NCBI GenBank assembly: GCA_902489275.1
Contig: CABTZK010000001.1
Span: 1 to 64,000 of the forward strand
Direction of reading: 5' to 3'
Origin: an uncultured Porphyromonadaceae bacterium
GTDB taxonomy: Bacteria > Bacteroidota > Bacteroidia > Bacteroidales > Muribaculaceae
Length of the DNA: 64,000 bases
Shown: one piece after another, positions 53,794-63,156 of the stretch
How positions within the stretch are numbered: position 1 is the first letter of the stretch
Layout of the letters: every line of letters begins with the position of its first letter
Notes under the pieces: generated by a model
The model's input: only the letters and a program-made list of their open reading frames with translations
The model's database searches: none
What the model was told of the DNA's origin: nothing
Made by a program: the position numbers and the translations under genes

Positions 53794-54348
53794 ATGAGTT
53801 TAGCGAAAAATATTGCCTTGGTCATCATTTCTCCCAAGTATGGGTGGGAAGAAGTGAGCCATTCTGGTTATCCAACCCAGAAAGTGCTCCAGCGCGGCTT
53901 TTATCCCATGCTGGCACTGCTGGCTATGGTGTCGTTTGTCCGCATGATTTACGACCCCACGACATGGACCCTGTCGAAGACATTGATGCATGCGATTATT
54001 GAATTTTCAAGTTACTTCGCAACCTATTTTATAACGAGTTATCTGTTAGGCGGTTTCTATCCCGAGCTGGTCAAAACACATTCGGCCAGCATGCGGTTGA
54101 ACAATTTTATTGCCTACAATTTGATTTTCTTAGTGATTCTTGAAATATTAAACAACTTGCTTGCCGACAGCTTTTCCCCGATTCAATTCCTGTTGCTGTT
54201 CACTCTTGTCATCGCTTATTATGGCACGGAGTATCTCGGGATGAGAGATGGTAAGAAGGTTTTCAAGTTCGTTCTTGTCTCATCAGCCATGATGACATTA
54301 CTGCCCATGCTGTTCAGAATGACGCTGGAGGCAATGACCATTAAATGA
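53794..54348 (+). CDS. Yip1-like integral membrane protein
   Basis: A 184-residue protein with about five membrane helices, beginning [21 protein letters not shown], an entry typical of the YIP1 family in Bacteroidetes. Helices are near 35-50, 70-90, 105-125, 128-145 and 155-175. No enzymatic residues are evident and the function is unknown. The ATG at 53794 is preferred because the promoter -7 box lies at 53761-53768, upstream of this codon but over the alternative start at 53758. smpB follows 13 bp later. Confidence 0.75.
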   Translation: MSLAKNIALVIISPKYGWEEVSHSGYPTQKVLQRGFYPMLALLAMVSFVRMIYDPTTWTLSKTLMHAIIEFSSYFATYFITSYLLGGFYPELVKTHSASMRLNNFIAYNLIFLVILEILNNLLADSFSPIQFLLLFTLVIAYYGTEYLGMRDGKKVFKFVLVSSAMMTLLPMLFRMTLEAMTIK

Positions 54349-54361
54349 AATACACCACGCT

Positions 54362-54814
54362 ATGGCAAACACTCATGTTAACATAAAGAATCGCCGTGCG
54401 ACTTTCGATTATGAGATTATTGAGAGTTTCACTGCGGGCATGGTACTCACTGGGACTGAAATCAAGTCGGTTAGGCAAGGAAAAGCGGGGCTAACCGACA
54501 CTTATTGTGTGGTAGAGCACAATGAGTTGTGGGTCAAGAACATGTACATTGCCGAGTATGCGCAGGGGTCTTATAACAACCACCTCACACACCGTGACCG
54601 CAAACTCTTGCTCAATCGCAAGGAAATCAGTAAAATAGCTAAGTCAAGCCAGCAGCCAGGCAATTCCATCATCCCGTTACGCGTATTCATCAATGAGCGC
54701 GGGCTTGCGAAAATCGTGATTGCCATCGCCCGGGGAAAGAAGCAATTTGACAAGCGCCAGGCAATCAAGGAGCGTGAAGACAAACGCGCGATAGACCGCA
54801 TGTTTAAGCATTAG
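54362..54814 (+). CDS. smpB: SsrA-binding protein
   Basis: Brings tmRNA to stalled ribosomes for trans-translation. The 150 residues have the SmpB core ([35 protein letters not shown]) and the basic C-terminal tail [18 protein letters not shown]. The tmRNA gene itself is not seen in this window. The stop codon overlaps the convergent PAP2 gene end by 4 bp. Confidence 0.97.
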   Translation: MANTHVNIKNRRATFDYEIIESFTAGMVLTGTEIKSVRQGKAGLTDTYCVVEHNELWVKNMYIAEYAQGSYNNHLTHRDRKLLLNRKEISKIAKSSQQPGNSIIPLRVFINERGLAKIVIAIARGKKQFDKRQAIKEREDKRAIDRMFKH

Positions 54815-55560
54815 AACCGAGCGACAAGCGCTAGGCCTAATGCGCGGCGCTGCACATCGTAGGCAGGAAAGGCCGACACGAGCGCTTGATGCTTGTTCTC
54901 GCTCCAGCCAAAAAGCCGTTTTTCACAAGGCAGAAGCCAGTAGCCAATCCTTGCGCTCAGAATGCCAATGGCAGCGCCAGCCAAAACGTCGCCAAGCCAA
55001 TGCCGATTGTTGTACAGCCGCATGACAGCGACCGAAGAAGCCACGGCATATCCAGCCACGCCGCATGCCGTACCATATTCTGCTCGCAGGAGCTCGGCGC
55101 CAGTGAAAGCAAGCGCCACGTGTCCAGATGGGAACGAATGGTGGTCGCTCGAGTCTGGACGCTGCTCGCTCACAATGCCTTTTAGCCCATATCCCGTGAT
55201 GAACATCACGGCATGCGAGGTCGCAAAGACGGCTAACCGCTCGCGCAGCGGGTGTTTTGCGCCAATTCCCAATTCTCCAATAGCGAGATAGGCCGCCGAG
55301 GGAAGAAATCTTGTGTAATTGTCAATGTGGCAATGATGACGGTTGTCTTTTGTCCAGCGATGGACTTGCCGGTTGATGCCATGTTGGTAGTCAATTGACA
55401 CCAAGGTGCTGGCAGTGATGAGAGCGGCAGGAGCAATCAAATCATTCGCGCATGGTTTTTCTTTCTTGCAAATGGTATCGGCATCTGGCAAGTCCTGAGC
55501 ATGAAGATTCAAAGAGCAACAGCAGAGAGCCAGAATCACGAGGAACGCTTTGGAGAGCAT
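54811..55560 (-). CDS. PAP2-family phosphatase
   Basis: A 249-residue acid-phosphatase-fold protein with a signal peptide ([21 protein letters not shown]). The three signatures are complete: KGIVSEQRP (K-x6-RP), FPSGH and [11 protein letters not shown] (R-x5-H-x3-D). Members dephosphorylate lipid phosphates such as undecaprenyl diphosphate or lipid A, but soluble substrates also occur. Its own strong promoter lies upstream. Substrate unknown. Confidence 0.9.
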   Translation of the reverse strand: MLSKAFLVILALCCCSLNLHAQDLPDADTICKKEKPCANDLIAPAALITASTLVSIDYQHGINRQVHRWTKDNRHHCHIDNYTRFLPSAAYLAIGELGIGAKHPLRERLAVFATSHAVMFITGYGLKGIVSEQRPDSSDHHSFPSGHVALAFTGAELLRAEYGTACGVAGYAVASSVAVMRLYNNRHWLGDVLAGAAIGILSARIGYWLLPCEKRLFGWSENKHQALVSAFPAYDVQRRALGLALVARF

Positions 55561-55588
55561 GTTTCTACATCTTTTTTAGTTCAGGTTG

Positions 55589-55620
55589 CAAATTTAGAAA
55601 CATCTCTTCATCCATGCAAA
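55589..55620 (-). promoter_or_regulatory. Promoter of the PAP2 gene
   Basis: Minus-strand TTTG (55617-55620), 20 bases, TAAATTTG (55589-55596): full consensus. The leader is about 20 bases. Confidence 0.78.
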
Positions 55621-55654
55621 TTTTTATCATCCGTACATTTCTTATCGCTCATTC

Positions 55655-55701
55655 AGCATCCAACGTCTCAAGCATCCAACGTCTCAAGCATCTAACGTTC
55701 A
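55655..55701. repeat. Short tandem repeat, 16-bp unit
   Basis: Two exact copies of AGCATCCAACGTCTCA (55655-55670 and 55671-55686), then a decayed third copy to 55701. It lies in the gap between the PAP2 promoter and a gene remnant. Confidence 0.75.
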
Positions 55702-55765
55702 GCAGTTCAAGCGTACCCTCCTGGAAAAACGCACAATAAAAGCATAATTTGTATTATGTTAAATT

Positions 55766-55969
55766 TTAGCCTTGCTGTAGCGCTTTACCGTATTTTGCAA
55801 TGATGGTGAGGCCTCTACCCTGTAAGCGGCCATTGGGGGCTTTGTGCTGTGGCGATTGGTTGATGTACTCATTGCAATCTTTATCGTAACGAATGGCTTT
55901 CTCGTTGAGGAATTGCTTGATGGCAAGCGTAACGAATCGGGATGAAAATTCCTCGCATTTTAGCCACAG
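55766..55969 (-). pseudogene. Gene remnant, C-terminal fragment
   Basis: On the minus strand an open stretch of 67 codons has no ATG start and is cut off by a stop on its 5' side. The translation looks protein-like (FVTLAIKQFLNEKAIRYDKD, then GRLQGRGLTIIAKYGKAL) rather than random. I do not recognise the family. It is probably the tail of a decayed gene. Confidence 0.4.
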
Positions 55970-55985
55970 TTAAACAAATAGTTAT

Positions 55986-55993
55986 TAACTTTG
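55986..55993 (+). promoter_or_regulatory. -7 box upstream of aroG-chorismate mutase
   Basis: TAACTTTG, an exact TAnnTTTG. No TTTG at the -33 distance. It implies a long leader of about 145 bases. Confidence 0.45.
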
Positions 55994-56143
55994 CAGCACA
56001 ATAAAATTTTCACACAGGTTGTCGAATCTCCTCTGCTGATTTTGCGATGGGCCCTTTTCGTTGCCGTACTCCTATTCAACGGCGACAATGCGCGACACGC
56101 TAAAGGGAGCAGCAGTGAAATCGTCAAAACGCGATGCCCTCTT

Positions 56144-57232
56144 ATGGAAGAAAACCAGTTATTTCAAGATCTTAAAGCGATAACGCTCGATGATGATCAC
56201 TCACGAGGGTTACTGCTCATTGCCGGTCCTTGCAGTGCCGAAACCCAAGACCAGGTACTCACTACAGCCCATGCTTTGAAAAAGATGGGAATCAATGTGT
56301 TTCGAGCTGGCCTTTGGAAGCCACGCACAAAACCAGGTGGCTTTGAGGGAGTTGGAGCATTGGCATTGCCCTGGCTCCGCCAAGTGAGGCAAGAAACCGG
56401 GATGCTGATTGCAACCGAGGTCGCCAATCGCGCACACGTACAAGCAGCGTTGAATGCGGGTATCGACATTTTGTGGGTTGGCGCGCGCACGAGCGCCGAC
56501 CCGTTTGCCATGCAGGAGATTGCCGACGCGCTTCATGGGAATGAGGATGTTGCGGTGCTGGTGAAAAATCCCATAAGCCCTGAAATCGAGTTATGGGTGG
56601 GGGCATTGCAGCGCATCTATAATGCGGGTGTGCGCCGGCTGGGAGCCATTCATCGAGGCTTCGGCACCTATGGGAAACACTTGTACCGCAATGAGCCACA
56701 CTGGCACATTCCCATTGAGCTGCACCGCCGCTTCCCCACCCTGCCCATCATTATCGACCCCTCTCACATCGGTGGCAAGAGGGAGTTTGTCGCTTCCATT
56801 TCGCAGCAAGCTATCGATATGGGGTTTGACGGGCTCATGATTGAGTCGCACTGCAATCCTGACTCTGCTTTAAGCGATGCGAGACAACAAGTAACGCCAC
56901 AAACTTTAGACGTTATCTTGAACGCATTGATTCTTCGCACGACCAACTGCGCGACCGAAAACCTTAGAATTATGCGGCAACGTATCGACCAACTCGACAA
57001 TGAGTTGGTCGAGGTGCTAAGCAAGCGAATGGCTGTTGCGCGGGAAATTGGACAATATAAAAAAGAGCACAACATGCAAGTTGTTCAAACTAAGCGATAT
57101 GGCAATATGCTGAATGAGCGTGTTCGGCAGGCCGAGGAAATGGGCATGAGCCGCGAGTTTATGAGACTGCTCATTGAGGCCATGCACGAGGAATCTGTTC
57201 GCCAGCAGATTAGTGTGATCAACAAGAGTTAA
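56144..57232 (+). CDS. Fused 3-deoxy-7-phosphoheptulonate synthase / chorismate mutase
   Basis: Joins the first step of the shikimate pathway (DAHP from PEP and erythrose-4-phosphate) to chorismate mutase in one 362-residue chain. The DAHP synthase part (about 1-260) has AGPCSAE, FRAGLWKPRTKPGGFEG, NRAHVQAALNAGIDILW and IIDPSHIGGKR. The C-terminal AroQ-type mutase (about 272-362) starts LRIMRQRIDQLDNELVEVLS. The ATG at 56144 is 52 codons inside a longer open frame, and I choose it because the domain begins there. In many Bacteroidetes this gene sits with pheA and tyrA; here it stands alone. Confidence 0.93.
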   Translation: MEENQLFQDLKAITLDDDHSRGLLLIAGPCSAETQDQVLTTAHALKKMGINVFRAGLWKPRTKPGGFEGVGALALPWLRQVRQETGMLIATEVANRAHVQAALNAGIDILWVGARTSADPFAMQEIADALHGNEDVAVLVKNPISPEIELWVGALQRIYNAGVRRLGAIHRGFGTYGKHLYRNEPHWHIPIELHRRFPTLPIIIDPSHIGGKREFVASISQQAIDMGFDGLMIESHCNPDSALSDARQQVTPQTLDVILNALILRTTNCATENLRIMRQRIDQLDNELVEVLSKRMAVAREIGQYKKEHNMQVVQTKRYGNMLNERVRQAEEMGMSREFMRLLIEAMHEESVRQQISVINKS

Positions 57233-57291
57233 AGGCAATTGCTACATTCAGCCTTTTTTTAGGGCGTTTTTGACCTATTTTAGCCTGGGGA

Positions 57292-57323
57292 TTTGCCAAT
57301 ATCGCATTTTTTTCGCAATTTTG
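57292..57323 (+). promoter_or_regulatory. Promoter of the lpxD-lpxC/fabZ-lpxA operon
   Basis: TTTG (57292-57295), 20 bases, CAATTTTG (57316-57323). One mismatch (C for T) at the first base of the -7 box. The leader is about 35 bases. Confidence 0.55.
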
Positions 57324-57365
57324 CATATTATTTCTTATTGACGAAAAACAGACTATTATTGAGAC

Positions 57366-58403
57366 ATGGAGATAACCGTTCAACAGTTGGCTACACTCGT
57401 TCATGGCACAGTCGAGGGTGATGGCTCAATTGTCATTAATAACTATTCTAAAATTGAAGAGGCCACCTCGGGCAGTCTGACGTTTCTTGCCAACCCAAAA
57501 TACACACATTATATCTATTCGACCGAGGCGTCAGCCGTGCTGGTGCGCAATGATTTCCAGCCAGAGCATCCCATCAAGGCGGCACTCATCAGGGTGGAAG
57601 ATCCCTATGCCACACTGGCCAACTTGCTCAACATTGTGAATAGCCAGCGGCCTCAAAAACGAGGCATCGAGCAGCCTTCATTCGTGAGCGATGGAGTTGT
57701 CATTCCCAATGATGCCTATATCGGCGCATTTGCCTATATCGGCAAAGGGGTGAAATTAGGGGAAAACGTGAAGGTCTATCCGCAGGTTTACATTGGCGAT
57801 GATGTGACGATAGGAAATGACGTGACCCTCTTCCCTGGCGTGAAGATTTACCACGGTTGCAGAATTGGTGACAGGTGCATGATTCAAGCTGGCGCTGTGA
57901 TAGGCAGCGACGGGTTTGGCTTCGCCCCTCGCCAAGACGGCACTTACGAGAAAATTTCGCAGGTGGGTATCGTGATTATTGAAGACGATGTTGAGATTGG
58001 AGCGAACACCACCATCGACCGCGCCACAATGGGCGCTACCATCGTGCGCAAGGGCGTGAAACTCGACAACCTCATTCAAGTCGCACACAATGTTGAAATT
58101 GGCGAAAGCACCGTGATGGCAGCTCAAGTGGGCATTGCCGGCTCAACAAAAATTGGCAAGCACAACATGATTGGCGGTCAAGTTGGATTTGCCGGTCACA
58201 TTACGGTGGGCGACAACAATGGCATCGGCGCACAAGCTGGCGTTCCCAACAGTGTGGGTTCCAATGAGCGACTGATTGGCTCTCCGGCTATCAACGGACA
58301 TGATTTTGCTCGTCAGGTCGTTTACACTAAACGCCTGCCCGAGATGTTTAATGATATCCGCAATTTGAAAAAAAGCACCGACGCATTGCTGAAAGGCCAA
58401 TAA
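57366..58403 (+). CDS. lpxD: UDP-3-O-acylglucosamine N-acyltransferase
   Basis: Adds the second 3-hydroxyacyl chain in lipid A synthesis. The 345-residue protein has an N-terminal uridine-binding domain (to about 100) and a left-handed beta helix of hexapeptide repeats (about 105-310, such as [15 protein letters not shown] and [13 protein letters not shown]). The catalytic histidine is probably the one in [10 protein letters not shown]. It is the first gene of a compact lipid A operon, 16 bp before lpxC/fabZ. Confidence 0.97.
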   Translation: MEITVQQLATLVHGTVEGDGSIVINNYSKIEEATSGSLTFLANPKYTHYIYSTEASAVLVRNDFQPEHPIKAALIRVEDPYATLANLLNIVNSQRPQKRGIEQPSFVSDGVVIPNDAYIGAFAYIGKGVKLGENVKVYPQVYIGDDVTIGNDVTLFPGVKIYHGCRIGDRCMIQAGAVIGSDGFGFAPRQDGTYEKISQVGIVIIEDDVEIGANTTIDRATMGATIVRKGVKLDNLIQVAHNVEIGESTVMAAQVGIAGSTKIGKHNMIGGQVGFAGHITVGDNNGIGAQAGVPNSVGSNERLIGSPAINGHDFARQVVYTKRLPEMFNDIRNLKKSTDALLKGQ

Positions 58404-58419
58404 AGAATTTGAGATTGAT

Positions 58420-59850
58420 ATGAAACAACTTACTTTAAAAGAAGCCTTTAGTGTAGAAGGAAAGGGATTGCACTCGGGGCGCATCAGCAAGGCTACATTC
58501 AAGCCTGCCGATGTCAATACTGGCTACGTGTTCAAGCGCATCGACCTTGAGGGAGAGCCCACGATAGAGGCTCTTGCCGAAAACGTCATCGAAACGACGC
58601 GCGGGACAGTGATTGCCAGCAAGAGCCAGAAGGACGTGAGCGTGAGTACCATCGAGCACGCCATGTCGGCACTTTACGCTGCGGGCATCGACAATTGCCT
58701 GATTGAGGTGAATGCTCCCGAGTTGCCTATTCTCGACGGCAGCGCGGTCATCTATTGCAATAAACTTGACGAAGTGGGCATCGTTGAGCAAGATGCCGAG
58801 AAAGAGTTCTATGTGGTGAAGCAGCGCATTAAGGTTGTTGACCCTAAAACAGGCTCGTCGCTGATTGTCCTTCCTGACGATGAGTTTTCTATCGACTGCA
58901 TGATTGAGTTTAATTCCCCTGTCCTTCCCAACCAATTTGCGTCGCTCAACAACATGAAGAAGTACCAGAAGGAAATCTCGGCAAGCCGCACTTTTGTCTT
59001 CGTGCGCGAAGTCCTTCCGCTGTTGCAAATGAATTTGATTAAAGGTGGCGACCTTGACAATGCCATCGTCATCTACGACGCACCCATGCAGCAAAGCGAC
59101 CTTGACAAGCTGGCCGATTTAATGAAAGTTCCTCGCAAGCACGCAAGCGAGCTGGGATACTTGAATAACAAGCCACTGAAATATAGCAACGAGCCAGCGC
59201 GCCACAAGCTCCTTGACGTGATTGGCGACTTGGCGCTGATAGGACGGCCCTTGAAAGGCCGGATTGTCGCTATGCGCCCTGGTCACACGATCAACACGAC
59301 GCTGTCAAAGAAAATACGCCAAGAGCTTAGATACCAAAATGTTCAAGCGCCAGTCTACGACCCCAACAAGGAACCCTTGTATGACAACATCCAGGTGCGC
59401 AAGTATCTCCCTCACCGATACCCCATGCAATTGGTCGATAAAATTATCGACATGGGGAAAAATCATGTGGTGGGAGTGAAAAACGTGACGGCCAATGAGC
59501 CCTTTTTCCAGGGGCATTTCCCCGACGAGCCCATTATGCCCGGAGTGCTTCAAGTGGAGGCCATGGCACAGGTGGGCGGGATTTTAGTGCTTTCAAAAGT
59601 TGAAAATCCAGAGCGCTATTCTACCTATTTTATGAAGATTGACAATGTGAAGTTCCGCCACAAAGTGCTTCCTGGTGACACACTCGTGTTCCACTTGTCG
59701 CTTATCACACCCATTCGCCGTGGCTGCGCGGTGATGAAAGGTTATGCGTTTGTGGGCGAGAAAGTAGTATCAGAAGCCGAGTTTATGGCTCAAATTGTTA
59801 AAAATAAATTACGACACGATAAAACATGGAAAAATATCCTTACACTGTGA
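58420..59850 (+). CDS. lpxC/fabZ: Fused LpxC deacetylase / FabZ dehydratase
   Basis: A 476-residue fusion typical of Bacteroidetes. The LpxC half (about 1-300) removes the acetyl group from UDP-3-O-acyl-GlcNAc, the committed step of lipid A synthesis; zinc-site residues lie in STIEHAMSAL (His80) and RHKLLDVIGDL, and ELPILDGSAV is present. The FabZ half (about 325-476) dehydrates 3-hydroxyacyl-ACP in fatty acid synthesis, with the hot-dog motif HFPDEPIMPGVLQVEAMAQ. Fusing the two may balance the hydroxyacyl-ACP pool between phospholipid and lipid A. It overlaps lpxA by 25 bp. Confidence 0.97.
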   Translation: MKQLTLKEAFSVEGKGLHSGRISKATFKPADVNTGYVFKRIDLEGEPTIEALAENVIETTRGTVIASKSQKDVSVSTIEHAMSALYAAGIDNCLIEVNAPELPILDGSAVIYCNKLDEVGIVEQDAEKEFYVVKQRIKVVDPKTGSSLIVLPDDEFSIDCMIEFNSPVLPNQFASLNNMKKYQKEISASRTFVFVREVLPLLQMNLIKGGDLDNAIVIYDAPMQQSDLDKLADLMKVPRKHASELGYLNNKPLKYSNEPARHKLLDVIGDLALIGRPLKGRIVAMRPGHTINTTLSKKIRQELRYQNVQAPVYDPNKEPLYDNIQVRKYLPHRYPMQLVDKIIDMGKNHVVGVKNVTANEPFFQGHFPDEPIMPGVLQVEAMAQVGGILVLSKVENPERYSTYFMKIDNVKFRHKVLPGDTLVFHLSLITPIRRGCAVMKGYAFVGEKVVSEAEFMAQIVKNKLRHDKTWKNILTL

Positions 59851-60605
59851 TTGACCCAGGTGCAAAGATAGGAAAAGATGTGAAAATTGCTCCTTTCGTT
59901 ACCATTGAGGATAACGTTGAAATTGGTGACGGAAGCATTATCGACTCCAACGCCACTATTCATCACGGAGCGCGCATTGGCAAGAACTGCCATATTCACT
60001 CTGGGGCAGTTGTGAGTGACATCCCTCAAGACTTGAAATTTAAAGGTGAAGACTCAGTGACCATGATTGGCGACAACACCACGATTCGTGAGTTTGTCAC
60101 CATTCACCGCGGCACGGCCTCCAAGGGCATGACCGTGATTGGCAGCAATTGCCTGATTATGGCCTATTGTCACGTAGCCCACGATTGCGTGGTGGGCAAT
60201 CACGTCATCATGTCCAATCTGGTGCAGCTTGCTGGCGAAGTGGTCGTGGGAGACTGGGCTGTTTTAGGTGGTGGCGCCTTGGTGCACCAATTTACTCATA
60301 TTGGGGATCACGTCATGCTTCAAGGAGGGTCGCTGGTTAACAAAGACATTCCGCCTTATGTGATGGCAGGCCGCTATCCTTTATCCTACGAGGGTGTTAA
60401 TTCTGTGGGGTTGCATCGCCGTGGTTTCACCGAGGAGCAAATCAATCAGATTAGTGCGATTTATCGCGCATTATACATGTCGGGGCTCAACAATACCGAT
60501 GCGCTTGCCAAAATTGAAGAGGAAGTTCCCTCTTCAGCCGAGCGTGAAGCAATCATTGAGTTTGTGCGCAACTCTAAACGGGGAGTCATTCGCCTCGGCA
60601 TTTAG
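59826..60605 (+). CDS. lpxA: UDP-N-acetylglucosamine acyltransferase
   Basis: Adds the first 3-hydroxyacyl chain to UDP-GlcNAc. It has 259 residues of hexapeptide repeats, the catalytic His119 in HVAHDC, and a helical C-terminal domain (GLHRRGFTEEQINQISAIYR). The start lies 25 bp inside the lpxC/fabZ gene, in a different frame. Last gene of the operon; it converges on a TPR gene 35 bp away without an obvious hairpin. Confidence 0.97.
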   Translation: MEKYPYTVIDPGAKIGKDVKIAPFVTIEDNVEIGDGSIIDSNATIHHGARIGKNCHIHSGAVVSDIPQDLKFKGEDSVTMIGDNTTIREFVTIHRGTASKGMTVIGSNCLIMAYCHVAHDCVVGNHVIMSNLVQLAGEVVVGDWAVLGGGALVHQFTHIGDHVMLQGGSLVNKDIPPYVMAGRYPLSYEGVNSVGLHRRGFTEEQINQISAIYRALYMSGLNNTDALAKIEEEVPSSAEREAIIEFVRNSKRGVIRLGI

Positions 60606-60640
60606 CGCATCTTTGCCATGGGGGGCGCTGTACCTCTCCC

Positions 60641-61897
60641 CTACTTTACAGAGCGCTCGATTTGATCGAGTTTGTCGCCCTCGCCCAGTTTGTAATAGAT
60701 ATTGCGGAGCATGTTGATGGCACTCATGTCGCTGGGCATCATTGAGTGGGCTTTCTCAAGATGTGTGGCCGCCTTTTCTAAAAGAGGTGCCACCTCTTGA
60801 AAAAAGTTTTGAGTCGACCTTTTCGGGTTCGCTTTCATCAAGTCAAGCGCTTCTAAGTAATAACACCTTCCTAAATCATATTGTGCCGCCGCAAAATCGG
60901 GCTTGATTTCCACCGCGCGCGCATAATAGGCGCGCGCATAGGTGTAGCCCATCTGGTACTCCACAATATTCCCCTTTAAGCCAAAGTATTCCGAGTTCAC
61001 ACTGTCACGCATGATTGCACGGTCGAGGAGCATCTCGGCTTTATGGTAATTTTTCTTGCTCACGCAATCATTGATGAGAATGCGCATATAGCGCATGTCC
61101 TCTTTCCCATAAAGCGAATAGGCCTCGTTTGCGAGCTTCACCATTTCTGCCGTGTCCCTCATCTCGACGAGTACATTCAAATCATTGTCAAACACGACTT
61201 TTTTCTTGTAGCCCCATTGGCGAGCGTCAACAAACAGTTGATGAGCCACCGTGTCATGTTTTAATTTCAGTGCCGCAAGTCCTTGATAAAAGCGCATCAT
61301 GCCGATAATGCTATCGGGGTCGGCTCGCTTTTTGCGCTTAGCGGTATCGCTTGTCACGAGCTGGTGATAGATATCCCATGCCTTGAAGGCGTATTCGTAG
61401 TCCTTCACTCTATAGAGATTGGCGCCAGCCATGCTATAGTCGATCACATAGCCATAAAGCCGATTGAGGATTTCCTTGGAGTACTTGACTTTAAATATTT
61501 TAACCCCATGCTTGTTAACTTTCACGATGCCATCCTTGTTTTTCTTCCACACGGTATCTAAACGGAGAGCTCGTGTTGAGCACTCATAGCCATCGACAAT
61601 CGAGTGTCCCATTTCTTTAGCATCTACCGTGTTTCCTACAGATTTTGATTGTCGATATTTGTCATAGAGGGCAAAGTATGTTCGCCCCGCAACCCACCAG
61701 GTCTCTGCCTTGTCTTTGGTGGCTGGATGCGTGAGCGCTGGCGTTATCTTTTTAAGAGCAGCTTGATAGGTCTTCTGGTTAGCTGACAAGTCGCCGATAC
61801 TCTTCTTGACTTCATCGACAGTGCGCTGTTGAGCCGACGCATGAAACAAGGGCAATACAATGGCAAATAGCACAATGGCAACAATTCTGTTTCTCAT
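60641..61897 (-). CDS. Secreted TPR-repeat protein (paralogue 2)
   Basis: A 418-residue exported protein with a signal peptide (MRNRIVAIVLFAIVLPLFHASAQ) and TPR-like helical pairs, best seen at about 300-410 (YARAYYARAVEIKPDFAAAQ, YDLGRCYYLEALDLM). It shares a distinctive stretch, K-V-N-K-H-G-V followed by KYSKEILN, with the gene upstream, so the two are tandem duplicates. No enzymatic motif. A 9-bp perfect inverted repeat lies between them (61921-61929 with 61947-61955). Confidence 0.8.
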   Translation of the reverse strand: MRNRIVAIVLFAIVLPLFHASAQQRTVDEVKKSIGDLSANQKTYQAALKKITPALTHPATKDKAETWWVAGRTYFALYDKYRQSKSVGNTVDAKEMGHSIVDGYECSTRALRLDTVWKKNKDGIVKVNKHGVKIFKVKYSKEILNRLYGYVIDYSMAGANLYRVKDYEYAFKAWDIYHQLVTSDTAKRKKRADPDSIIGMMRFYQGLAALKLKHDTVAHQLFVDARQWGYKKKVVFDNDLNVLVEMRDTAEMVKLANEAYSLYGKEDMRYMRILINDCVSKKNYHKAEMLLDRAIMRDSVNSEYFGLKGNIVEYQMGYTYARAYYARAVEIKPDFAAAQYDLGRCYYLEALDLMKANPKRSTQNFFQEVAPLLEKAATHLEKAHSMMPSDMSAINMLRNIYYKLGEGDKLDQIERSVK

Positions 61898-61975
61898 TTC
61901 AGGAATGCAGTTTTCGTGAAAGCGCTGTGCATTGCCCGAAACAACACACAGCGCTCAATATGACAGCTCAATTCA

Positions 61976-63133
61976 TCAATTCCGCTTTTCTTGGCTCTGC
62001 TTGAGCAAGTCCAAGCGATACTTTACTGAGTCAAGCATTGATTTTGCGCTATTGGCAATCTGGTTGTCTTTGTCATTTGCAATTGCTTTCTCCAAATAGG
62101 GAACGGCTTCGTTATAGAAAGGAATCACCTTGGGGGCCAGTTGCGCATTGGTGGCATTCTGGTCGGCATTGATGATTTCCTGAGCCTGATCACAGATGGC
62201 CGACCCCACATGGTAGAGCGCGCTTGCATTGTTGGGGTCAATTTCGACCGCTTTCTTGTAGACCACCAGGTACTCGTCGGCTTTCTTGGTGGAGTCACTG
62301 CTCATCACCTGTCCCTTGAGGTCATAGAAGAACGCGTGTTGGGGGATCTTGGAAATTATGTGGTCAAGCAGCTGATAGGCATTGGCATAATTCTTAGTGT
62401 CAAGGTCTTTTTGAATCACTTGCACCAAGCTTGCATCTAAGAACCCCTCAATGTTGTTCTCACGATAGCCCAAGCCATACGATGCGATCAGGTTTTTCGT
62501 TGCGCTGGTGTAGTCCTGTCCAAAGTATTGGCAAAAGCCTTCCAGGAAACGCACCATGCCAAAAGTTGAGTCTGCAATGGAGATGTTGTTCTGGGCAGCC
62601 AGTGGCGACTTGACAATGTTGCAGTATTTCTCGTAAGCGATGCCTGCCTCGGTCCACTTTTGGGCATCGCGCAAGATGTCGGCTACTTTCACCACATCGA
62701 TTGCGTGGTTAACCATGGTTTGCAACATGTCTTTCGAGTATTTCGGCTTAATTTTCGGGACTCCATGCTTGTCCACTTTAGGCTGGCCGTTCTTGTCGAG
62801 CTGGGGCATGCTGTCGAGCGGAAGCCCTTCCTCATAGAACTTGAAGCCGTCAAGCAAGGCATTTGACATGGCCATTGTGTCGATGGGCTGGTTAATTTGC
62901 GACATGCCATAATATTTGTCATAGAGGGCAAACGCTACTTTTCCAGTTGCGTAATAGGTGAGCACATCCTTAGAAGTCGCGGCAGTCGATTTCAAGCTCT
63001 TGATAGCCTCTGACAGTTCGCCGATACTTGAATTGCTGGAAAGCTTTAAAGCGTCGTTGACGCTCACAGATTGTGCTGATACCGGTCCTGCCAGCATCGT
63101 TGCACACGTTAAAAATAGAATAGATTTTTTCAT
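61976..63133 (-). CDS. Secreted TPR-repeat protein (paralogue 1)
   Basis: A 385-residue exported protein with a signal peptide (MKKSILFLTCATMLAGPVSAQ) and C-terminal TPR-like helices (about 285-375, YLVVYKKAVEIDPNNASALY). The middle contains PKVDKHGVPKIKPKYSKDM, the segment it shares with its downstream neighbour. It starts 23 bp after the gyrA stop, so it is likely read with gyrA. TPR proteins directly behind gyrA are common in Bacteroidetes; the function is not known. Confidence 0.8.
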   Translation of the reverse strand: MKKSILFLTCATMLAGPVSAQSVSVNDALKLSSNSSIGELSEAIKSLKSTAATSKDVLTYYATGKVAFALYDKYYGMSQINQPIDTMAMSNALLDGFKFYEEGLPLDSMPQLDKNGQPKVDKHGVPKIKPKYSKDMLQTMVNHAIDVVKVADILRDAQKWTEAGIAYEKYCNIVKSPLAAQNNISIADSTFGMVRFLEGFCQYFGQDYTSATKNLIASYGLGYRENNIEGFLDASLVQVIQKDLDTKNYANAYQLLDHIISKIPQHAFFYDLKGQVMSSDSTKKADEYLVVYKKAVEIDPNNASALYHVGSAICDQAQEIINADQNATNAQLAPKVIPFYNEAVPYLEKAIANDKDNQIANSAKSMLDSVKYRLDLLKQSQEKRN

Positions 63134-63156
63134 TTTAGTTATTGATTATAATATGA

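Larger units (their letters stand above)
55561..56143. other. Gap of 583 bp with little coding content
   Basis: Between the PAP2 gene and aroG-chorismate mutase. It contains the PAP2 promoter, a 16-bp tandem repeat, a minus-strand gene remnant, a -7 box at 55986-55993 and a leader of about 145 bases before the next ATG. An in-frame extension of the aroG frame back to a TTG at 55991 has no family sequence, and that TTG overlaps the -7 box, so I treat this stretch as untranslated. Confidence 0.55.

Noticed and set aside
56045..56101. Possible leader peptide of 18 codons before aroG
   Set aside because: It contains no cluster of Trp, Phe or Tyr codons and no following terminator/antiterminator pair could be recognised.
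55991..56143. 52-codon N-terminal extension of the aroG frame from a TTG
   Set aside because: No homology to the family, the TTG sits on the predicted -7 box, and the enzyme domain begins at the ATG at 56144.
61921..61955. 9-bp inverted repeat between the two TPR genes as a terminator
   Set aside because: A good stem but no T-tract on the minus strand; may be an RNA-processing or attenuating hairpin, but not supported as a terminator.
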